A stretch of DNA of 38,829 bases, taken from assembly GCA_024638765.1 (NCBI GenBank), contig JAHEJT010000007.1, positions 8,129 to 46,957 of the forward strand, in the 5' to 3' direction. Under the pieces are notes generated by a model. The model did not search any database, had not been told where the DNA came from, and was given only the letters and a program-made list of their open reading frames with translations. Shown piece after piece: positions 16,201 to 24,198 of the stretch (position 1 is its first letter; every line of letters starts with the position of its first letter). The DNA is from Verrucomicrobiales bacterium (GTDB taxonomy: Bacteria > Verrucomicrobiota > Verrucomicrobiia > Verrucomicrobiales > DEV007). A program made the position numbers and the translations under genes.

Positions 16201-19200
16201 GGATCGAGGGGGTCGAGTTCGAAGGCTCCGAGGTCGTAAGAAGCGGTGCTATCTCCTTCACCGTCAAGGGGCCGAGAAGTGCCGCGCTGGTCGGCCGCGG
16301 GTGGCGATCCGCCGGGGATGGCGGCATCGATGGCGGGGGACCCGGGGAGCAGGGGCCGGGTGTCGGTGGGGCCTCCGTAAGGGCCGAGCGGGGCGAGCAG
16401 GGGATCCACGGGGGGAAGGGTGGAACCGCCGATGAGGATGCCGTCCTCGGGGAAGGTGGCGGAGACGGTTTCGTTGTCGCCGATGAGGTTGGCGCCCGCC
16501 GGGGTTATGGTGATGCCGAAGGGGCCGATGTGGACATCTGGGCCTTCACTGTTCGCCGCGTTGGCGGCGATGATCGAGTTCTCCGTGTGCAAAGTGGCGC
16601 CCGATCGACGCAATGCGATGCCGCCTCCCGCGATGGAGGAATTCCCGGCGACCGTGGTGTGCGCCAGGGTCACGGTCGCGCCGGCGCCATCGTTGGTGAT
16701 TCCGCCGCCGTAATTGAAGCCGGAGTTCCCGGAAAGAGTGCAGTTCGTGAGCTCGAGGCTGGCGTTGTCGGCAAGATAGAATCCCCCTCCTTGGAACGTG
16801 GCGACATTTTCCGAGATGGTGGAGTCCTCGATCGACACGACCGCGTCGTTGGTTACCCCAAAGGCTCCCCCTGAGGATCCGAAGTTATCCGAAATCGTAG
16901 AGGAGACCAGGGTGACGTTGCCCTGTGATGCCACGTAGGCGGCCCCACCGGAACTCGAGGCGTGATTGTCGATAAAGCGGCTGGATGTTGCTATTACCGT
17001 GGCATTACCGCCGACGAAGAGGGCGGCTCCCACGGAGGAAGCGACGTTGTCAGTAAAAGTGCAGTCGTCGAGGGTGAGAGCACGCTCGCCGTCGGTGAAG
17101 ATGCCGCCCCCCTGGGCGGCGGTCCCCTGGGTGATCGTGAGGGACCGGATACTCACGGTCGCGAGCTCGCCAACGACGAAGACCCGGGTGGTGTGATTGC
17201 CGGATACGGTGAGGCCGCCCGAAAGGGCGCCGGCATCGATCGTAAGGTTCGAGTCGAGGGTGATTTCTCCATTGGTGAGGTCAATGGTCCCGCCGTCGAG
17301 AGACAGATCGAAGAGAATCTTGTCGGGGCCCTTGATGGCTTTCGCGGCGGCGGCGGCGTCGCGGAGGGAGATGTCGTTGACGGCAATGCCGTCGTTTTCG
17401 TCCACCAGGGTATTCACCACGATGGGCGCGCGGGTCGTGAAACTGTAGACCGTGCCGGTGGTGGTGGAGCCGCCGGTGGTGGGGTCGATGCGCCAGTAAT
17501 ACGTGGTTCCAAAATCGAGGAGAGGGAGTTCATAAGTGCCGATGGTGGTGGTGGCGACGAGGGCGAGGCTGCCTGGGGATGTGCCCAGGTAAACGTCGTA
17601 AGAATCCGCGAACGGCGAGGAAGACCAGTAGAGAACGGGCGGCAGCGGTACTTCCACGGCGCCGTCCGCCGGGAAGAAGAAGGAGGGATCCGCCGGATTC
17701 AACTCGAAGGCGCCGAGATCGACGGTGGCGGTGGTATCGCCGTCCCCGTCAAGGGGGCGGGACGTGCCGCGTTGGTCCCTGGTTGGGGTGGATGCGGTGG
17801 TGATGCCGGTGTCGAGGGCCGGGGACCCCGGAAGCAGGGAGTGGGTCTGGGTGGGGCCCCCGTAATCGGCGAGGGGCGCGAGTCCGGCGACGACCGGCGG
17901 CAGGGTAGTGCCGCCGATGAAGATACCGTCCTCGGGCAGATCGGCGGCGGCGGTGTCATTGTCACCGACGACGTTGACTCCGGTCGAGACGATGGCAGGG
18001 CTGCCGACCCAGCGCCAAATATCCGGCCCGGTCGCTTCGGCAAAATTCGAGGCCACGATGCTGTTCTCGAATTCGAGACCGCCGCTGGTGTTGCTGGTGT
18101 AATAGATCCCTCCGCCGTACTCGGCCGTGTTCGCGGCCACGGTCACGTTGACGAGCTGCACCTGGCCGTCCTGCCCGATGTAAAAGCCCCCGCCGAATCG
18201 CGCCTCGTTCGAGGAGATCGTGGTATTGGTGAAGGTCGCCGTGCCGTCGATCAGGACGCAGATTGCCCCTCCGGAACTATCGGAGGTATTGTCCGAAAAA
18301 ACCGAATCCGTGAAGCTCACGGTGGTGTCATCCCGGGCGGCGAAACCGCCCCCGCAATTCGTCGCCCGGTTGTTCACGAACACAGCCTGGGTGAAGTCGG
18401 CGGAGCCGTCCCCGATAACTTCGACGCCGCCCCCGTAATCGGCAACACCGTCCGCGATGGTGATGCCCTCGAAGCTCGTGGAAGCGAAGCTGACTTGGAA
18501 CACTCGGGACAGGTTGTCCCCGGACACCGTGACGGGGCCGCCGACGGCGGCGGCGTCGATGGCGAGGTCCGATTCGATACGGAGTTCGCCGTGGGTCAGC
18601 GTGATGGTCTGGTTGTTGAGCGAGGTGTGGAAGTGGATGAGGTCGTATCCGGGCTCGTCTTCCGCGGCCGCAATGGCGTCGCGGAGGGAGACATTACCGG
18701 TATCGATACCGTCGTCCTCATCGACATTGGTATCCACGAGGATAGCGGGCCGGGTGGTGAAGCTCAGCTCGGGGCTCGTCAGGTTGCCGGGTCCGAAGTG
18801 GGCGACGACCTGCCAGTAATACGTGGTGCCGGGGAGCAACTCCGGCAGCTCCAGGAGATAATCGGTGGTGCTGCCGACGAGGCTGAGGGCGCCGGGGGTG
18901 GTGCCGAGGTAAATGTCGTAAGAATCGGCGAACGGACCGAAGGTCCAGATCACGGTGGCGCGGGTCGAAACTCCCGCCTGGCCGTCGAGGGGATAGAAGA
19001 ACGGGATCGCGGGATCGAACTCGAAAGCGCCGATATCCGCCGATACCGGTCCCACATCATCGCCGTCGACGGGCCGGACGGCGCCGCGCTGGTCGGCGGT
19101 GGGGGACTGGGCGGTGCCGATGGCGGCGTCGATGGCGGGGGAATCCGGGAGGAGACCGCGCGTGTCGGTGCAGCCGCCGTAATTTGCGAGGGGCGCGACC

Positions 19201-21575
19201 CTGGGATCCACGGGCGATATGTTGTCGCCGACGAGGACGAAATCCTCGGGAAAGATGGTCGAGACCGAGCTGTTGTTGCCGATGAGGTTGGCGCCGGCGA
19301 CGGTGATGACGGGAGTGAAGAAGGTGGAGATGGGGTAATCGCCGCTCTGGATGTTGCTGCTTTGGCGCTCGATATCGCCATTCGAATTGGCGGCGACGAT
19401 GGTGTTCTCGAGGTGCAGCGCGCCATTGGCGATGACGTAAATGCCGCCTCCTTCGCCCTCTGCGATGTTATCGACAATCGTGGAGTGGATGAAAGTCGCC
19501 AGCGCGTTGACGTTCCGGGTGAAGCTGACGTTGAGTTCAATGCCACCCCCATCGCCCTGGGTGGAGTTTTCCGATACGGTGCTGTTGATGAGAGTGAGCG
19601 TGCCGGAGCCCCCGACCTCGATGCCGCCGGCGTCGGTAGGGCCATGATTGCGGGCTATAGTCGAATTACGGATGACGGCAGTGCCGCCGACCACGAGCCC
19701 GCCGCCGCTGAAGGTGGCTCGACAATCGAGCACGCGCACCTCCTCCAGGAGGGCAGTGCCCGAGATGATGGCGCCGCCGCCCCCGGTATCGGCGAACCCG
19801 TCCCTGAGAGTGAGTTTGCGGAGGGTGACGTCGGCACTGGGCCGGATGTCAAAGATCCGGGAGGCGCCGCCGCCGGAGACGGTGACGCCGGCGGCAAGGG
19901 AGGACGCGTCGATCTCGATCTCGGAATCGATTTGGATCAATCCCTCGGTGAGGACGATGGTCCGCCCGTCGAGCGCGGGGGCGAAGCGGATGAGGGTGGG
20001 TCCGGGCAGGCTGTCGCCGGCCTCGATGGCTTCGCGGAGGGAAACCCGGTTCACTCCGATGCCGTCGTTTTCGTCGACGTGGGTATCGACGGTGAGCGTG
20101 GCGCGGGTGGTGAAGCTGAGTTCCGGGCCCGGGGTCGTGCTGCCGCCGGTGACCGCATCGACGCGCCAGTAATAGGTGGTGAGAAAATCGAGTGGCGCCG
20201 GCGTGAACCGGCCGAGCGTGCTGGAGCCGATTGAGCTCAGCGCGCCGGAGGTCGTGCCGAGGTAAATGTCGTAGGAATCGGCCCCCGGCTCAAACGACCA
20301 GTAAAAGGTGGGCTCGATGCCGACGCCGGTGGCGCCGTCGGCGGGGACGTAAAACGGCGGAGGAGCGGGATCCAGTTCCACCGCGCCGATGTCCGGGTCC
20401 GCGCCGCTGTGGCCGTCACCGTCAAGGGGACGGGCGGTGCCGCGCTGGTCGGTGGCAGGAGTGGATGGCTCCGTGATAGCCTCATCGATGGCCGGGGACC
20501 CGGGGACCGGCGGCATGGTCAGGGTGGGGCCGCCGTAATCGCCGAGGGGCGCGAGGACGGGATCGACAGGTGGGAAGGCGTCGCCCCCGATAAAGACGCC
20601 GTCCTCGGTGAAGTTGGAATTAGCCGCTCCGCTATCCCCGATGATGTTACGGCCACGCTCGGTGACGTTGATGTTGTAGATGAGGCGTTCGTGGATGTCC
20701 GGCGATTCGACGGCGGCGGTGTTGCCGGCGACGATGGTGTTCTCGATCTCGAGGCTGCCGCTGTGCCGGTAGTAGATGCCGCCTCCATAATCCGCGGTGT
20801 TCCCGGAAACCGTGCAATTGATGGTGATCATGGCGCCGTCGAGCAGGACGTAGAGCCCGCCGCCATCCCAGTAGACGAAGTTTCCGGCGACAGTGACATT
20901 GGTCAGGGTGGATACGGCTTGATCCTCCGTGTAGAGACCGCCGCCGAGAAGGGCCCGGTTGTCGAGGATGCTCGAATTTGAAATGGTCGCCTCACCGAAC
21001 GGCGCCACTACCACACCGCCACCCGCGCCGAAGGCCTCGTTGCCCGAGATGGTGGAATTCGTGATCGTGAGAATGCCGTCGGCGTAGACGGCGCCACCGT
21101 CATCCTCCGCCAGGTTCTGTCTGAGGGTGCAGTCCGTCAGCGTGAGGTCGCCGCTTTCCAGGAGAATGGCGCCTCCGTTTGTGTTGTTGCCGGCAAATCC
21201 GTTTCGCAGGGTAATGTGGGTGAGCGAGACGACGTGGAAACCGGGGGTGATTGCGAGGATGCGGGAGGCGTCGTTACCCGAGACGGTGATGCCCGCGGGG
21301 AGGGCGGATGCGTCGAATGCGATGTCGCTGGTGACGGTTAGCTGTCCGTTGCTCAGCGTAATGACGGCGCCGTCGAGCCCGCCGTCGAAATCGATGGTAT
21401 CATCCCCGACGGCGGCATTGGCGTCGGCGATCGCCTGGCGGAGGGAACCGGCACCGGCGTCGTTGGTGTTGGTCACCGTGAACGTGGCGGCGGAGGCGAA
21501 GCCCGACAGCACGGCGAAGAGGAGTCCGCCCGCCGCGAGGGCGGCCCTGGGGGAGAGGGGGGACATCGGCTTCAT
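13281..21575 (-). CDS. Giant secreted protein: six CSLREA/beta-helix modules with fn3-like linkers
   Basis: The 2764-residue protein begins with a signal peptide (AALAAGGLLFAVLSGFASA). Six modules each open with a CSLREA-type segment (VDENDG...SLR-[QED]-A) with the SLR at about residues 44, 512, 963, 1403, 1898 and 2308. Each continues with a right-handed beta-helix of short repeats (NSTISGN, GGGIY, LENTIVAGN), then a closing stretch (NLIGDN, PGSPAIDAAI, DQRGTARPLDGDGD, DLGAFEL). Five fn3-like linkers (SYDIYLGT, then TTYYWRVDA, then ELSFTTR) join them. The tail has a TSP3-like calcium segment (DTDNDGMDDN...DSDGDNSS) and a short beta domain ending VRIQRD. No autotransporter barrel, LPxTG or PEP-CTERM signal is seen. 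A role in adhesion or glycan binding is plausible but unproven. I chose the ATG at 21575; one at 21566 is also possible. Confidence 0.9.
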   Translation of the reverse strand: MKPMSPLSPRAALAAGGLLFAVLSGFASAATFTVTNTNDAGAGSLRQAIADANAAVGDDTIDFDGGLDGAVITLSNGQLTVTSDIAFDASALPAGITVSGNDASRILAITPGFHVVSLTHITLRNGFAGNNTNGGAILLESGDLTLTDCTLRQNLAEDDGGAVYADGILTITNSTISGNEAFGAGGGVVVAPFGEATISNSSILDNRALLGGGLYTEDQAVSTLTNVTVAGNFVYWDGGGLYVLLDGAMITINCTVSGNTADYGGGIYYRHSGSLEIENTIVAGNTAAVESPDIHERLIYNINVTERGRNIIGDSGAANSNFTEDGVFIGGDAFPPVDPVLAPLGDYGGPTLTMPPVPGSPAIDEAITEPSTPATDQRGTARPLDGDGHSGADPDIGAVELDPAPPPFYVPADGATGVGIEPTFYWSFEPGADSYDIYLGTTSGALSSIGSSTLGRFTPAPLDFLTTYYWRVDAVTGGSTTPGPELSFTTRATLTVDTHVDENDGIGVNRVSLREAIEAGDSLPGPTLIRFAPALDGRTIVLTEGLIQIDSEIEIDASSLAAGVTVSGGGASRIFDIRPSADVTLRKLTLRDGFADTGGGGAIISGTALLEEVRVLDCRATFSGGGLVVGGTAVIRNSTIARNHGPTDAGGIEVGGSGTLTLINSTVSENSTQGDGGGIELNVSFTRNVNALATFIHSTIVDNIAEGEGGGIYVIANGALHLENTIVAANSNGDIERQSSNIQSGDYPISTFFTPVITVAGANLIGNNSSVSTIFPEDFVLVGDNISPVDPRVAPLANYGGCTDTRGLLPDSPAIDAAIGTAQSPTADQRGAVRPVDGDDVGPVSADIGAFEFDPAIPFFYPLDGQAGVSTRATVIWTFGPFADSYDIYLGTTPGALSLVGSTTDYLLELPELLPGTTYYWQVVAHFGPGNLTSPELSFTTRPAILVDTNVDEDDGIDTGNVSLRDAIAAAEDEPGYDLIHFHTSLNNQTITLTHGELRIESDLAIDAAAVGGPVTVSGDNLSRVFQVSFASTSFEGITIADGVADYGGGVEVIGDGSADFTQAVFVNNRATNCGGGFAARDDTTVSFTDSVFSDNTSDSSGGAICVLIDGTATFTNTTISSNEARFGGGFYIGQDGQVQLVNVTVAANTAEYGGGIYYTSNTSGGLEFENSIVASNFAEATGPDIWRWVGSPAIVSTGVNVVGDNDTAAADLPEDGIFIGGTTLPPVVAGLAPLADYGGPTQTHSLLPGSPALDTGITTASTPTRDQRGTSRPLDGDGDTTATVDLGAFELNPADPSFFFPADGAVEVPLPPVLYWSSSPFADSYDVYLGTSPGSLALVATTTIGTYELPLLDFGTTYYWRIDPTTGGSTTTGTVYSFTTRAPIVVNTLVDENDGIAVNDISLRDAAAAAKAIKGPDKILFDLSLDGGTIDLTNGEITLDSNLTIDAGALSGGLTVSGNHTTRVFVVGELATVSIRSLTITQGTAAQGGGIFTDGERALTLDDCTFTDNVASSVGAALFVGGNATVIATSSRFIDNHASSSGGAAYVASQGNVTLVSSTISDNFGSSGGAFGVTNDAVVSIEDSTISENVATFQGGGFYLADNASLELTNCTLSGNSGFNYGGGITNDGAGATVTLAHTTVAGNSSIAGGGIALRRSGATLHTENSIIAANAANSEGPDVHIGPFGITITPAGANLIGDNETVSATFPEDGILIGGSTLPPVDPLLAPLGPYGGPTDTRPLLPGSPAIDAAIPGGSPPAADQRGTSRPLDGEGDSTASYDLGAFELDPLDPPFFIPADGTTDVIVRPLLQWSFEPFADSYEVYLGTVPNFMPLVTATTAGAHAPARLHPGTTYFWRIDALFGATRISSAELSFTTRPAIVVDTLVDENDGAGTNDVSLRDALAAADADPGLDLIQFHSSLDGLTIALTLGPLTVDSEVEVDASARAGGITVSGGNTSGVFSVTRNGRLTVDTLAILDGNASGINIMTDGSATVRNSTISRNTATSGGALFVGFNATATVVNSTLSGNVATSRGGGVYLSNDGVLNLINSTITENSSWTDGGGIQLSSFDSLLQIENSIVAGNFASDLGPDIRKANGATPINVSGINLIGDNATADANFPEDGILVGGTTLPPVDPVLAPLSDAGGPTPTHALLPGSPALDAGIPAASTPADDQRGTARPLDGDGDAIPALDLGAFEFNFADPPLFLPPDLATEVSLQPDLAWTFEPFADSYNVFFMIPGPLILTLGTSDGRLTAPLLLPETTYYWQVQAITGGEESYSPWFSFTTRPALLVDTVVDENDGVSVNDVSLRDAITAAEANPGYDSIRFDPSLASQTIVLSSSGQLNIRSDLRIDASDLAGNIEVSGNTPGRVFYITSDANATLSGLDIADARFGAVTVAKFANASLRDMTFENNRGSSSGAGLTVDDNATADLAGVTFTGGIASSRGGAVLLWDNASATLVNCTMTGNYASSSGGGLHVDDAAAAHLIHCTIAGNNTGGGGGGISGDSFGTASLVLENSIVASNTSAGAGPDIQHFAGLSAAGVNLIGDNLSVETLFPADGILVGTGASPVDPLLAPLADYGGRAPTLFPLPGSPAVDAAILTVDTPITDQRGAPRVTDAAPDLGTVEQYFIAAPPLVDTDNDGMDDNLEPLYGFVVGILDGHLDSDGDNSSNAAELGNRTDPHDSSDYFRILSLTPAAGFDPMTNPVFDITWSTFPGLSYMLECDQGLDFSAPGTLGPYTSDSFTETVTITLFPGIDFVRIQRD

Positions 21576-21722
21576 TCTAACGGGCGGGCTTGTCCGTGGA
21601 CAAGGCGATCGCGGGCAACTTCGGGCGGGAATGGTCCGGAGGCAAGGGGTTTGCTGATGGTTTCCGAGGATGGGATGTGCTTGGTCGGGCACGACGGCAA
21701 TGACAAAGCATTGCCCTCCAAT
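21576..21722. other. Short spacer upstream of the giant gene, with a hairpin
   Basis: The 147 bases hold the hairpin GGCAATG-ACAAAG-CATTGCC (21696-21715), which begins 7 bases after the stop of the propeller gene on the minus strand. No T-run follows in that direction. The promoter of the giant gene, if it has its own, should be here, but no clear motif is visible. Confidence 0.4.
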
Positions 21723-22949
21723 TTAGCGCCGCAAATCGTAACACCTCAGGTCGCCCTTGTTATTGCGGCAGTAGAGGTAACCGTCGGCGAAGGCGGGCGG
21801 TGTCCAGCAGGGTTTAGCCAGCACCTGGATGCGGCCTTCTTCACGGTATGCCGCGGGGTCGGGGTGGACGAGGATGAGTTCGCCCACTTCCGTGATCACG
21901 AGGAGCTTTTCTCCGACTTGAATCAGGGTGCCCCGGTCACTGCCTCCGTAACTGTTCGACCACGAGACCCCGCCGGTGGCGAGTTCGAGACACTTGAGCA
22001 CGGCCGGCGTTTCGTTATCGCCTTCGACCGCGTAGACGTGGTCGCCCACGAGGATGCCGTTCTGGAACTGGAGATAGAGATTCTGATTGCGGTATTTTTC
22101 GACCGCTGCGCCATCGCGAATCTCGATCAGCGCGCAGCCAGAGCCGTAAGCCGAGGAGATGAAGAAACTCCGGGTGGTTTTGTGGAAGAGAGGAATGCTG
22201 GCGTGGACGTCGAATTCGGTTTCCCAGGGGAACCGGAAGAGTTCGGCGCCGTCGCGGTCGCTGTATCCGACCAGCGCGGATTTCTGGAAGAGGGCGTACC
22301 CGGAAAGTGCCCCGGTATCGAAGCGGACGGGCGCGGCATAGCTGGGTTCTTCATCTCCGCTTTCCCAGACGGTTTCTCCGTCGTGCTTGTTGAGGGCGAC
22401 AATCGAGGCGCCTTCCGCGCCGGGATCGATGACGAGAAGGTCGCCGTCGACGAGGGGGGATGCCGACCAGCCGTGGTAGGGTTTGCGGCCGCCAAAATCT
22501 TCGACGTATTTTTTTGACCAGAGGACGGCCCCGGTGGAGGCATTGAGACAATAGAGATCGCCCTTCTTGCTGACGGAGTAAAGGCGATCGTCGTCGAGGG
22601 TCGGGGTGGCGGAGGGACCGCCGCGGTACATTTCGTCCTCTTTCTTTTGCAGGTAACTGAATTCCCAGATTTCTTTCCCGGTGAGGGCGTCGAAGCAATA
22701 GACACGGTCTTTGAGCCAGCTGTTTCCCATGGTGTACACCCGGCCTTCTTTCACGGCGATGGAAGAGCAGCCGATGCCGATCGTATTTTTCCAGACAAGC
22801 GCCGGTTCTTTGGCATCCCAGTCGGTGTTCCAGCCGGTTTCCGCGGAGACACCGGTGCGATTGGGACCGAGGTATTGGGGCCAATCGGCCGCGTGCAGGG
22901 CGGGAATCGCCAGGAGGAAGAGCGTGATAATGGGGATGCGGGACGGCAT
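21723..22949 (-). CDS. Exported PQQ-like (BamB-type) beta-propeller protein
   Basis: The 408-residue protein has signal peptide MPSRIPIITLFLLAIPALHAA and the opening WPQYLGPNRTGVS typical of planctomycete/verrucomicrobial PQQ-like propellers. Blade repeats are visible (VYCFDALTGKEIWEF, LYCLNASTGAVLWSK, IVALNKHDGETVWES, LKCLELATGGVSWSN). The repeated A-x-TG-x-x-x-W motif is of the PQQ-dehydrogenase type, but no dehydrogenase catalytic motif or haem site is present, so it is probably a structural or binding protein of the periplasm. I used the ATG at 22949; an in-frame GTG at 22964 falls inside a palindromic repeat. It follows the NHL-propeller gene on the same strand. Confidence 0.88.
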   Translation of the reverse strand: MPSRIPIITLFLLAIPALHAADWPQYLGPNRTGVSAETGWNTDWDAKEPALVWKNTIGIGCSSIAVKEGRVYTMGNSWLKDRVYCFDALTGKEIWEFSYLQKKEDEMYRGGPSATPTLDDDRLYSVSKKGDLYCLNASTGAVLWSKKYVEDFGGRKPYHGWSASPLVDGDLLVIDPGAEGASIVALNKHDGETVWESGDEEPSYAAPVRFDTGALSGYALFQKSALVGYSDRDGAELFRFPWETEFDVHASIPLFHKTTRSFFISSAYGSGCALIEIRDGAAVEKYRNQNLYLQFQNGILVGDHVYAVEGDNETPAVLKCLELATGGVSWSNSYGGSDRGTLIQVGEKLLVITEVGELILVHPDPAAYREEGRIQVLAKPCWTPPAFADGYLYCRNNKGDLRCYDLRR

Positions 22950-22956
22950 CGTGTAA

Positions 22957-23016
22957 AATAGCACAGGCTTCCAGCCTGTGGTTATGATCAGACACAGGCT
23001 GGAAGCCTGTGCTACT
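22957..23016. repeat. 60-bp double-hairpin palindromic element (copy d)
   Basis: AATAG, a 19-nt unit CACAGGCTTCCAGCCTGTG (22962-22980), a 12-nt spacer (22981-22992), the exact inverse unit (22993-23011), and CTACT. Both units are perfect hairpins around TCC/GGA, and the two together form a larger perfect palindrome. The geometry is identical to copy a. It ends 8 bases before the start codon of the propeller gene, so it would lie in that gene's untranslated leader or in the intercistronic RNA. Confidence 0.88.
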
Positions 23017-23036
23017 TTGCATCTCGGACGCCGCCG

Positions 23037-24098
23037 CTACGACACCTTTCGCAGCTTCGTCACCCGGCCGCCGACCACCCATTCTACCACGAAAATATTC
23101 CCGTCCTTATCGAAGCAGGCGTCGTGGGGATGGACGAATTTACCCGGCTGCCAGCGCTCGGGTGTCGTGCGCATGGCCACGATGCCTTTGCCTTTGGCGA
23201 GGACCTGTTCGCGCCAGGCGGGATCGTCGCCGAGCTGCGTGATGACCGCGTTGTTCTTGTCCAGCAGCGTGACGCGGGCGTGGAGATCGGGGACGAGCAT
23301 GATATCGCCCTGGATATCGATATCCGCGGGGAAGAGGAAGCCCTCGAGGAAGGAAAGGTGGTCTCCGTCCAGAGTGACGTATTGGAGTCGCGCGTTGGCG
23401 CGATCGGCGACGACGAGCTTGGGAGTGCCGTCGCGGTCGTCCAGCCATTGTCCGTGCGGCGTCGCGAACTTCCCGGCTTCGGCACCTTTGCCGCCGAAGG
23501 TGGTCAGATAGTTCCCTTTCTTATCGTAACGATGGATGTAATGGCTTCCGTATCCGTCCCCCAGGTGAAAACCGCCGTCCGGCGTGAAGCTGGTGTTGGT
23601 GGGGTTGAAGCGGGCCTTTGGGTCGTCGTATTTGTGGGATTCCACGGGTGGTTCCTTGTGCCAGACGAGTTCGCCGCCGGTGGTGTATTTTGCGAACTGG
23701 CGAAGTTTGGGGCTGTTGGGCGCGAGGTAGATGTATTCCTTGCCGCCTTCTTTGCGGATGTCGATGCCGTGGCCGAAGGCGCGTCCGTCGAGCATGTGTT
23801 CCGGGGCGAAGGAATCGACGAGTTTGCCGTTGGGCTCGAAAACGAAGACGGATCCGGGTTTGCCGTGCTGAGTGATGTAGATGAGTCCCTGGGCGTCGAC
23901 GGCGACCCCGTGCGAAGCGCCTCCCCATTCGTGGTTGGCCGGAAGCCGGCCCCAGCCGTGGTGGCACTCGTATTTGAACTCGCCTTCGCCGATGACGGGG
24001 TGCTTGGCCGGCGTTTTCTTAGCGAGGAGGAGTTGCGGGGCGGAGGACGCGGCCACGGAGGCGACCGTCGTTTTGAGGAATTTTCGGCGAGTGGTCAT
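23037..24098 (-). CDS. Tat-exported NHL-repeat six-bladed propeller protein
   Basis: The 353-residue protein starts with a twin-arginine signal (MTTRRKFLKTTVASVAASSA). The mature part has NHL-type blades: HGVAVDAQGLIYITQHGKPGSVFVFEPNGK, then FGHGIDIRKEGG, FTPDGGFHLGDGYGSHYIHRYD, FATPHGQWLDD and FVHPHDACFDKDGNIFVVEW. The spaced His and Asp residues resemble peptidyl-hydroxyglycine amidating lyase (PAL)-like propellers, but enzymatic function is not shown. The Tat signal suggests folding, perhaps with a metal, before export. I used the ATG at 24098, since the 16 codons before it precede the RR motif without purpose. It diverges from the Gfo/Idh/MocA gene, which also carries a Tat-like signal, over about 100 bases. 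Confidence 0.85.
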   Translation of the reverse strand: MTTRRKFLKTTVASVAASSAPQLLLAKKTPAKHPVIGEGEFKYECHHGWGRLPANHEWGGASHGVAVDAQGLIYITQHGKPGSVFVFEPNGKLVDSFAPEHMLDGRAFGHGIDIRKEGGKEYIYLAPNSPKLRQFAKYTTGGELVWHKEPPVESHKYDDPKARFNPTNTSFTPDGGFHLGDGYGSHYIHRYDKKGNYLTTFGGKGAEAGKFATPHGQWLDDRDGTPKLVVADRANARLQYVTLDGDHLSFLEGFLFPADIDIQGDIMLVPDLHARVTLLDKNNAVITQLGDDPAWREQVLAKGKGIVAMRTTPERWQPGKFVHPHDACFDKDGNIFVVEWVVGGRVTKLRKVS

Positions 24099-24198
24099 TT
24101 TCTTGAAGGATGCAGGATGAAAGATCCGCGAATAGACAGGCAGCATGTCGAGTGATTAGGATGACCCAGGAACCGGCGCAGCGGAAGGAGAAACTGGA

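Noticed and set aside
16962-20234. A 1090-codon open frame on the plus strand opposite the giant beta-helix gene, with another of 606 codons at 13590-15410
   Set aside because: They mirror the repeated codon pattern of the minus-strand gene, have no signal peptide or known motif, and repeat in step with its modules. They are by-products of GC-rich repetitive coding sequence.
21696-21715. An intrinsic terminator after the PQQ-like propeller gene
   Set aside because: The hairpin GGCAATG-ACAAAG-CATTGCC has no T-run on the minus strand, so it is more likely part of a dispersed repeat.
21651-22517. A 288-codon plus-strand frame opposite the PQQ-like propeller
   Set aside because: The minus strand carries regular propeller repeats; this frame is its shadow.
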